A model generated the notes under the pieces. It did not search any database. It was not told the DNA's origin and worked only from the letters and a program-made list of their open reading frames with translations. Both the position numbers and the translations under genes were made by a program. A DNA stretch of 64,000 nucleotides from Bacteroidota bacterium (GTDB lineage Bacteria; Bacteroidota; Bacteroidia; Cytophagales; Cyclobacteriaceae): contig JAEYWY010000030.1 in the NCBI GenBank assembly GCA_023428695.1, positions 280,065 through 344,064 of the forward strand, given 5' to 3'. Numbering within the stretch: the first letter of the stretch is position 1; each line of letters opens with the position of its first letter. This document shows, piece by piece, positions 42,229 to 49,149 of the stretch.

Positions 42229-44106
42229 ATGCTTCAGCGGATCATCTTAGTTTTGCTTTTTGCACTCGTTGCCACCACAGCCTTGCCGCAGGTGAAGGCC
42301 TCCTATCTGTACAACACGTCGATGCCATACGGCACACTCGACCTTCGGACCGGGATAAGCGCATCGAATTACTACTACCTCGTACCGGGTAAAACATTTA
42401 GTTTCCGCGAGAGCAGTCCGGGAGTGAGGACGGATTCGTGGTTTGACATGACCAATTGGGATTCCAGTCCCTACGAGCAGGGTCACATGCGTCACCGTAA
42501 CGGATCGCAGGACGACTTTGTGATGAACTACCGTCTGTTGTTTCCGGAAAATTATCAGTCGACCTACCAACAAGGTTATCCATTGATTGTAATCATGCAT
42601 GGCGCCGTCGAACGGGGCAATTGCTACTATGCGGAATGTTATCACGGTGATTGGGAATATGATCCCAATAGCAACACACCTCCGGCACCAACAAATGCGG
42701 ACCACAAGCTTTTGAACAACGACCACCACCTTTCCATTGGGGCGAACCAGCATTTGGCGGCAAGAAACCGTGCAGGGTCAAATCCCCGTGCGTTTCCCGG
42801 TTTTGTGCTCATGCCGCAGATGTTCAACGACTGGGATTCGCTGAATGTGGAAAAGGCGATCAAAATAGTGCTGCTTCACATTAAGGAATATAACATAGAT
42901 CCGAATCGTGTTTACATACATGGTCTTTCAATCGGAGGATACGCAACGTATGAAGCGATAAAGCGCGCACCATGGCTCTTTGCTGCTGCATTGCCAATGT
43001 CAGCGGTGCGCGAGGCGGGAAACATTTTCAGGCACAACCAACAACATCGCATTACTCACATCCCGTTATGGGTATTTCAGGGCGGGCGCGATAGCGACCC
43101 AACTGTAGCATGGACCGCGGGCGTTCTCAATAAATTACGGCATGCAGGAAGCATCGTTCGCTACAGTGAGTATTCCGATCTTGGTCACAACGTCTGGAAT
43201 CGCGCCTATAACGAGCCGGACTTTTTTTCGTGGATGCTGAGTCACAACAAGGCAAACGTTCATGCCCTTCATGGAAAGACAGTCATCGATTTCACGGCAA
43301 ATACATTTCCGACACTTGTCGTGGCAGAAGGCTTTTTTGTTTATCAGTGGGAAAAGGATGGTCAGCGCATCGCAGGTGCTACAGGAAACGTATTCACACC
43401 GAATGCGCCGGGCACCTATCGTGCGCGATTTTCACGTGTGGCGTCTCCATCTGCATCCGATTGGAACCAATGGTCGGAGCCTGTAGTCGTAACGAGTGTC
43501 GGAACACCACCGGGCGATGACGAAGAAGAAGACAACCCGGATGATGACGATCCCGGAGACGAGGCCACCCCGGACAACGGCGACGACTCCGAAGGCGAAG
43601 ACACCACTGGCGGTGAGGATGATCAGGACAATAATTCCGATGAAGAAGATAACCCGGGCGGACAAGATAATTCTGACGGAGAAGACACCGCTGGTGGCGA
43701 GCACAATGATAATTCCAGTGAAGACAATTCAGGAGAAGACAACGATGCAGGCGGAAATGATAACACGGACGAAGATGAAGGTACTGAAGAAGAGACGCCG
43801 GCGGACAACGACGAGAATCCAAACCCGGTAACGCACATTCCCGCGCAGACAAATTTTGAGGTGTCTGTGTTCCCGAACCCGGGACGAGCCGAACGCATAC
43901 GGGTCACGCTACCGGATGCACCAATTGAAAATTACCAATATCGTGTGATCGACCCGCTGGGCAGAGCAATTGCAGGTGGCAGCAGCAATCGCACTGACGA
44001 TGTCCAACTTGGATTGCCACCCGGTCTTCCACCGGGCATCTACATTCTCGTGATTTCAGGCAAAGCACGTGGACATGTAGCGCGCATTGCCATTACGAAT
44101 GAATGA
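42229..44106 (+). CDS. T9SS-secreted alpha/beta hydrolase with acidic linker
   Basis: The 625 residues start with a signal peptide (MLQRIILVLLFALVATTALPQ). The hydrolase domain (about 85-340) has the triad candidates S234 in GLSIG, an aspartate in FQGGRDSDP (D288 or D290) and H320 in DLGH, related to the N-terminal domain of the PKD-repeat protein. An Ig-like segment (about 345-423) is followed by a low-complexity Asp/Glu/Gly/Asn linker (428-532). A T9SS type A sorting domain ends the chain (VSVFPNPGRAERIRVTL; LPPGIYILVISG). It should be exported and attached to, or released from, the cell surface. Confidence 0.92.
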   Translation: MLQRIILVLLFALVATTALPQVKASYLYNTSMPYGTLDLRTGISASNYYYLVPGKTFSFRESSPGVRTDSWFDMTNWDSSPYEQGHMRHRNGSQDDFVMNYRLLFPENYQSTYQQGYPLIVIMHGAVERGNCYYAECYHGDWEYDPNSNTPPAPTNADHKLLNNDHHLSIGANQHLAARNRAGSNPRAFPGFVLMPQMFNDWDSLNVEKAIKIVLLHIKEYNIDPNRVYIHGLSIGGYATYEAIKRAPWLFAAALPMSAVREAGNIFRHNQQHRITHIPLWVFQGGRDSDPTVAWTAGVLNKLRHAGSIVRYSEYSDLGHNVWNRAYNEPDFFSWMLSHNKANVHALHGKTVIDFTANTFPTLVVAEGFFVYQWEKDGQRIAGATGNVFTPNAPGTYRARFSRVASPSASDWNQWSEPVVVTSVGTPPGDDEEEDNPDDDDPGDEATPDNGDDSEGEDTTGGEDDQDNNSDEEDNPGGQDNSDGEDTAGGEHNDNSSEDNSGEDNDAGGNDNTDEDEGTEEETPADNDENPNPVTHIPAQTNFEVSVFPNPGRAERIRVTLPDAPIENYQYRVIDPLGRAIAGGSSNRTDDVQLGLPPGLPPGIYILVISGKARGHVARIAITNE

Positions 44107-44124
44107 GAGCAAGCGGTTTGTTGG

Positions 44125-45912
44125 TCAATTCCCCATGACAGCAGCCACCGGGTACAGCAGCCACCGCTGATCGAAATACGGTGAGCGCTGGTAAAACCAT
44201 TGATAAATCCGCATCGGTTCCTTTGCGAAATCCGGATCATTCTTCATCTTTTCCTCAAACTCTTTTTTCAATGCGGGGTCCTTTTCAAGCATTTGCGCAG
44301 CCAACGGTTCCGCGGCATACTGTTCAATATACTCTGTGCGGGAAAATATCTCGGGAAAGAATCCCCATTGGAAAAAAGAGTCCGGCGACTGCGGATGCAG
44401 GAGTATAACAGCAAGGTCGCCGAGTGGCTGATCCGTTGAAATGATCACTGAACCGGGATGAAAAGTTTCTTCACGCAATTGGGTTTCCACATCCGCGTTC
44501 ACGGTGAAGTGACCTTCAAAAGGCTGTCTCGAAAATGTGTACTTTCCAACCCGGTAAAAATTACCCTTGACAGTGCGTACCTCCTTCAATGTTTCCATTT
44601 CTATTCCATGCGACCGAAGGCGTTCGATCACATCTTTATGGGTTCCGGGTACGACAAAGTGCCCGGGACGGAGAGTTGTCAAATTGGGTTCATTTGTACG
44701 TATAAACAGTATTCGCTGAGTGACCGGTTTTCCCGTCCACGCCACGTACTCGCTATTGGTAATCGGTGACATCCTGATTTGCGTCTCTATCCCGAGAAAC
44801 TCAATTGTATCAGGCTTTTCTGACCGGCGCCAGCTTAGTACAACTTCCTTGGTTCGACGTGCGCGGTCTGATACAACTGCTTCCTGGAGAGATTTTCCTT
44901 CAGAAGCCAGCAGGCGGATCGTCGCCTCGAGAAAGACGTACGTTCCCAACACGCGTTGACGGAACGGTTTCAACGAGTGATTTTCAACGAGGACTGTCGG
45001 CAGATGGATAATATCTCCATAGCCGTTTGAAAAGCGTGTTGAATAGCCGAACTCAACCATGCCTTCAGCAAAGTCACGATCATTTGCAGCGAAGACAAGG
45101 GGCCCAGGAATGTGTCCGGATGATGTCAGACTCGCATCAACGTTGGGTCTGAATTTTTCCGTTAGCCATTGCGCGATTTTAGGAGAAAAACTTTCGCTAT
45201 ATCCATAGGTGACGTCGTACTGGTAGTCTGCCCCATCTGTAACATGGATATCGAGGTACAGGTCTGGTTTGTATGCGTTTATCACCGCAACAACAGCCCG
45301 AAGTTCTTCAGTATCGAGTTTGGCATAATCGCGATTGAGGTTAAGGTTGCGTGCATTGGTCCGCCAGCCCATATTGGAAGGTCCGCGCTGATTCACGCGA
45401 TTGTATGGTGAAGACCTCTCGTGACCGTCAACGCTGAGTATCGGGATGAAGAGAATGTTCACCTGGTTAAGCAGATCTCTCTTTGAACCATTTACCATGT
45501 CGCGCAGCAGCATCATTCCTGCATCCTTGCCATCGATCTCGCCGGAGTGAATTCCAGCTTGTATCAACAACAACGGTTTCGATGATAGCGCCAACGCCTG
45601 TGCCGTGAACTTTTTTTCAGCGGTAGCGATCACCATCTTTATCTCCCTGCTCTGTGCGCTCACCCCTATCGTTGTTATTTCCAGTACATCAGAAGATTTG
45701 CAAAGCCGCGAGAGCCATGACATCGTCTCGGCATAGTCCGGCGTGGACACAAATCCTGTTTTTTCTGCAGGTGTAATCCATTTATTGTCTGGCCTGGCAA
45801 TCAATGCCTCGCTTTTACCGGACCACGGCATCAACGGGGGCAGGATTTCCTGGCCATGCAACGCGGCGATCATGCCAAAGATGATCACGCAGGTCAAACA
45901 AATTGACTTCAT
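44125..45912 (-). CDS. M14 family zinc carboxypeptidase-like protein
   Basis: The 595 residues have a signal peptide (MKSICLTCVIIFGMIAALHGQ). The M14 metallopeptidase domain has zinc ligands H122 and E125 (GIHSGEIDG) and H223 (YLDIHVTDG), plus the substrate-binding NARNLNLNRDY segment. A C-terminal region of about 230 residues carries further strands (PGSVIISTDQPLGDLAVILL in part). It should work on peptides or cell-wall fragments in the periplasm. ATG 45912 is chosen for the signal peptide. It is the third gene in a row after the ATE-like and truncated-haemoglobin genes, with a 13-base gap. Confidence 0.92.
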   Translation of the reverse strand: MKSICLTCVIIFGMIAALHGQEILPPLMPWSGKSEALIARPDNKWITPAEKTGFVSTPDYAETMSWLSRLCKSSDVLEITTIGVSAQSREIKMVIATAEKKFTAQALALSSKPLLLIQAGIHSGEIDGKDAGMMLLRDMVNGSKRDLLNQVNILFIPILSVDGHERSSPYNRVNQRGPSNMGWRTNARNLNLNRDYAKLDTEELRAVVAVINAYKPDLYLDIHVTDGADYQYDVTYGYSESFSPKIAQWLTEKFRPNVDASLTSSGHIPGPLVFAANDRDFAEGMVEFGYSTRFSNGYGDIIHLPTVLVENHSLKPFRQRVLGTYVFLEATIRLLASEGKSLQEAVVSDRARRTKEVVLSWRRSEKPDTIEFLGIETQIRMSPITNSEYVAWTGKPVTQRILFIRTNEPNLTTLRPGHFVVPGTHKDVIERLRSHGIEMETLKEVRTVKGNFYRVGKYTFSRQPFEGHFTVNADVETQLREETFHPGSVIISTDQPLGDLAVILLHPQSPDSFFQWGFFPEIFSRTEYIEQYAAEPLAAQMLEKDPALKKEFEEKMKNDPDFAKEPMRIYQWFYQRSPYFDQRWLLYPVAAVMGN

Positions 45913-45925
45913 TGGATTGGTGTTA

Positions 45926-46324
45926 TTACTTGTTATCATCATCTCCGGTATTAACCATAAACATGGCAGTGGGGACAAGGCGTTTGAAGATTTCGTCCTT
46001 AATACTCATGTCGACGTCCAGGCCATGCAATGCCTCCGACATACACGAAAGCCAGGCGGTTGCATGTTCCTGTGTGATCGGGTGCGGCAGGTGTCGCGCG
46101 CGCAGACGCGGATGGCCAAAGTGTTGTGAATACAGCGGTGGCCCACCAAAGAACTGCGTCAGAAACAGACGCTGCTTCTCCTTTATCTCTTCCTTTTCAG
46201 TAACAAACAGGTGACTGATTATTTCGTTTGAAAATACGAGGTCGTAAAAGCGGTCAAGCAGCCTGCGCAGCTTTTCTTCTCCCAGTTGATCGTACAACGA
46301 TTGATCGAGCGATGATTCAGCCAT
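45926..46324 (-). CDS. Group II truncated haemoglobin
   Basis: The 132 residues are a short globin with FFGGPPLYSQHFGHPRLRARHLPHPIT in part, the signature of group II (HbO/YjbI) truncated haemoglobins, containing the proximal histidine region. The conserved tryptophan at position G8 is in TAWLSCM. Roles in oxygen, nitric oxide or peroxide handling are known for the group. It is encoded between the ATE-like transferase (27-base gap) and the M14 peptidase, on one probable transcript. Confidence 0.93.
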   Translation of the reverse strand: MAESSLDQSLYDQLGEEKLRRLLDRFYDLVFSNEIISHLFVTEKEEIKEKQRLFLTQFFGGPPLYSQHFGHPRLRARHLPHPITQEHATAWLSCMSEALHGLDVDMSIKDEIFKRLVPTAMFMVNTGDDDNK

Positions 46325-46350
46325 GAAGCAACAATCGTGAAATTTTCAAA

Positions 46351-47409
46351 TCAGACCAAATGGTCTTCCGCATTGATCCCGAGTCTTCTGATAAAATCGA
46401 TCATTTCGCTTTTATTCCCGGACTCCATTAATTCAACTTCCGGCATCAGCAGATGATACGAATAAATATCCCCGGCCGGAGGTTGCATTTGTGAACCCCA
46501 GATCGAACGACATTGAATTAACCGGTATTTGTCGTTGCGAATGTCATATACCACAATCGGATTAACCTGATGCTGCTGGAACGCGAAACAGTTCAGGAAA
46601 ACCGGGTAATCAAAAAGGTCTACATCCTTCAACTCAGGGAATAGTGCCGCATCGAAGAACTCGTACTTGAACAGCTGCGATTCAATTTCCATCAGCTTCA
46701 ATAACTCCCGGAGATCGCGCAGATTTTCTTCCATGATATCATACGGACTCTTTTCAAACTCTTCAACCGGTTTCCACGATGCCGTCTTAATATCATAATA
46801 TTCCAACGCCTCGCGTCCCATCTCGAGTTTGTAGTTAAAAAAAGAGTAGCCTGGCACGAAGTACCCTGGATAGAAATACTCAAAGCCCTGCTCCCGGCAC
46901 CAGTGCATCTTCAGGTAAATGAGGTATTTACCGAGACTGTACTTTTTGTAGTCGGGATCATAGAAAGAGGTTATGCCGGCTGCGGCGTTTTCACCAAGAT
47001 CGAAATATCCGGCAGCAACGAGTTTATCATCGTGATAAAGGGTAATCTCGCGTGTATCAAACAGGTTGTAAAAGACCTTTCCATGTAACAGATGATAAAG
47101 CGATGGCGAGGTATCAAAGGCTATCCCCTGCTTGTAGCGTGCAAAGAGTTCCTCCTTCCGGATATCCAGGTTCGCATCGCCAATCGCCATTCTGAAAATC
47201 CGGTTCCGTTTGAACAACTTCTCCTGTGTTCTGTCCCGGACAAAACGTTTCATGTCCACCCTTAACCAGATGGCGCTGTAGAACTCCTGTTTGAAATGAA
47301 GGAAGTTCGTGGTAAAAAGAGATTGCCCCATCCGAAACCATCCGGACTCCAGATATTTATCCAGTTCGCCTGGGGCAAGTCGGTCGGGGTAGTGCACCTG
47401 GGCATACAT
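46351..47409 (-). CDS. ATE-type aminoacyl-tRNA-protein transferase family protein
   Basis: The 352 residues match the ATE_C (GNAT-fold) pattern: KLVAAGYFDLGENAAAGITSFYDPDYKKYSLGKYLIYLKM in part and YFYPGYFVPGYSFFNYKLEMGRE in part, which corresponds to the YxLGYYI and YK motifs of arginyl/leucyl transferases. The N-terminal cysteine cluster of classical ATE enzymes is not seen, so transfer of an amino acid to protein N-termini is possible but unproven. ATG 47409 (MYAQVHYPDRL) is chosen; a start at 47445 would give a hydrophobic leader that does not fit a tRNA-dependent cytoplasmic enzyme. It is the first gene of the three-gene operon. Confidence 0.8.
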   Translation of the reverse strand: MYAQVHYPDRLAPGELDKYLESGWFRMGQSLFTTNFLHFKQEFYSAIWLRVDMKRFVRDRTQEKLFKRNRIFRMAIGDANLDIRKEELFARYKQGIAFDTSPSLYHLLHGKVFYNLFDTREITLYHDDKLVAAGYFDLGENAAAGITSFYDPDYKKYSLGKYLIYLKMHWCREQGFEYFYPGYFVPGYSFFNYKLEMGREALEYYDIKTASWKPVEEFEKSPYDIMEENLRDLRELLKLMEIESQLFKYEFFDAALFPELKDVDLFDYPVFLNCFAFQQHQVNPIVVYDIRNDKYRLIQCRSIWGSQMQPPAGDIYSYHLLMPEVELMESGNKSEMIDFIRRLGINAEDHLV

Positions 47410-47693
47410 GGGATGCAAGATAATAATGAATATTAACGAGACCACGCCTTGAGTCAGGCAGCTGCCGACTGGGTAGAATTAGCACATGGAGTGTTGACTT
47501 TTTCAGCATGTATTACATTCAGTTACGTTCTCTTTCTACCGGACATTTTCCCGGTGAAATCGAAAAAACGCGGTTTGGCGCTCAGTAGCCCGCGATCCCG
47601 TTGGCATCCAGCCCTTTCGTTGGATTCGTGCGGTCAAATGGTATTAAAGTTTAATCAAAGAAGGAAAGTGATGTTAAATCTTAAATGAATGAT

Positions 47694-48371
47694 ATGAAAA
47701 AGATATTCTTGACAGTGGTAGCCGCTGCGCTTATGAGCGGAGCAATGGCTCAGGTTGAAACCGACACGACGGACGCAAGCAGCAGTTTCCGTCAGGAAGC
47801 AGAACAGGCGGGTGATCAGGCCGAAGATGCAATTGAGCAGACCGGCGATGAAATAAATCAGGAGGCCCGGGAAGCTGGTGAGGCTATTGAAAATGAAGTG
47901 CAGCCAACACAGGAGGCACTCGAGCAGAATTCTGAAGAAGCCATAGAAGACCTCGAACAGGCCGGTGAAGAAGTCCAGGATGAAGCTCAGGAAGCAGGAC
48001 AGGAACTTGAGGACGAGAGCCGTGAAGCCGGTGAAAAACTTGAACAAGGTGCAGAAAAAACCGGAGCAATCATTGAAGAGGGTGCTGAAGAAACAGGAGA
48101 AGCTGCTGAGCACGCTGTAGAGGGCGTTCAGGAAGGTGCGGAAGCCGCCATGGAAACAGCAGATGCGGAGGTTCGTCAGATGAGCTATGGACCGGAGGTT
48201 GAAGTTGTAACCGACAAGGAAGGTCCGCTTAATGAAGTCGTCTACAAGATCAATGACGAACTTTACTATGTTGATCGCGAAAAGCAGGAACTTGTTAAAG
48301 CCGAAGAATCAGACTTGAATGACGCCGAAACAGAGGTAATGATACACAATGCAGAGAGTGAACAGAAATAA
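47694..48371 (+). CDS. Secreted LEA-like protein with amphipathic repeats
   Basis: From ATG 47694 (MKKIFLTVVAAALMSGAMAQ) a signal peptide is followed by about 120 residues of strongly acidic Ala/Glu/Gln/Gly repeats, e.g. AGEEVQDEAQEAGQELEDES, in a roughly 11-residue period, much like late-embryogenesis-abundant or apolipoprotein helices. The last 55 residues form a small ordered part (VVYKINDELYYVDREKQELV). It is likely an envelope stress or desiccation protector, by analogy only. A GGAAAG ribosome-binding site lies upstream and a terminator follows. Confidence 0.8.
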   Translation: MKKIFLTVVAAALMSGAMAQVETDTTDASSSFRQEAEQAGDQAEDAIEQTGDEINQEAREAGEAIENEVQPTQEALEQNSEEAIEDLEQAGEEVQDEAQEAGQELEDESREAGEKLEQGAEKTGAIIEEGAEETGEAAEHAVEGVQEGAEAAMETADAEVRQMSYGPEVEVVTDKEGPLNEVVYKINDELYYVDREKQELVKAEESDLNDAETEVMIHNAESEQK

Positions 48372-48388
48372 TTCTCATTCAGTCTGCC

Positions 48389-48426
48389 ATTGAAAGAGGC
48401 TGTCTCAAAAGGGCAGCCTTTTCAAT
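48389..48426 (+). terminator. Terminator after the LEA-like gene
   Basis: ATTGAAAGAGGCTG (48389-48402) pairs, with one bulge, with CAGCCTTTTCAAT (48414-48426) around an A-rich loop. The T tract is partly inside the stem, so efficiency is uncertain. It is 18 bases after the LEA-like stop codon. Confidence 0.6.
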
Positions 48427-48461
48427 TGGAGTAAATTCCCAGCGAACCTTACAACCGATTA

Positions 48462-48994
48462 TTATTTAATTCTCGTGTACGTCATTCGGCCGTTCACATC
48501 CCAATCAGTAGCCGTTTCAGGCATGCGCATGGATTTCACAATAAAACTGTCATCCGAGATGACCGTGGACGTGACACTCAACTTTACCGTTTTTCCATTC
48601 GCATACGCCCAGGTCCTGTCGAAAATTATCTTACCATTTTCAATTGCACCTTCGAAGTCTATCAGGACGCCGAGTGGTCCGTCTATGAATACGCGTTGAT
48701 ATCGACCGGTCTGACTGTTGAAAGCAAATAAGGTTTTGCCCGGAAAATCTTTGCCCTCCCTCTGCTTGAATTCTTCTTCGATAAGGTTATTCTAAAGCGT
48801 TCTCGTGAAAGAGGACCGCGACGTACTCTTTTCCCACGGCCCTTGCATCGACAAGCGCCAGTCGACCTCTACCGACCACTCGCCAGTCAGAAAGTCTAAT
48901 GCCTTCCAGTTTTGTTTGATTCTGGGCTTTTGCGGAAACGCCAGGAACCACCAGAAAAATCAATATTCTCAAAAATAAATTTCAGGAAAGGCAT
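48462..48994 (-). pseudogene. Frame-disrupted secreted protein gene, DUF1579-like
   Basis: Three minus-strand segments in three frames read as one protein. 48994 to about 48972 gives MPFLKFIF; 48972-48787 gives RILIFLVVPGVSAKAQ and DWRVVGRGRLALVDARAVGK; about 48785-48462 gives LIEEEFKQREGKDFPGKTLFAF and ends NGRMTYTRIK. Together they would form a signal peptide plus a domain of about 145 residues with the strand pattern of DUF1579-like proteins. Each junction needs one extra base: the first in the run of five T/A bases at 48971-48975, the second at about 48786-48792. It is either a pseudogene or sequencing error in homopolymers. Confidence 0.65.
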
Positions 48995-49149
48995 TCGCTG
49001 GTGAAAATCCCACCGGTTGCGTGAGGTCATAATTCTTTATGCTACATACACTCAAAAATGACCCTTAACATATCTATAACAAAACTCCGGCAAATTTTGG
49101 TAACCCGCCGGCGAAAAACGAGTATTATGAGTGGCTATCGGCCGTTACC

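Noticed and set aside
43394..43907. Minus-strand Ser/Pro- and Leu/His-rich frames of 63-152 codons
   Set aside because: They are the complement of the acidic Asp/Glu linker of the T9SS hydrolase.
47655..48113. 152-codon Phe/Leu-rich minus-strand frame resembling a membrane protein
   Set aside because: It is antisense to the Glu/Ala repeats of the LEA-like gene, which produce Phe/Leu/Cys codons on the other strand.
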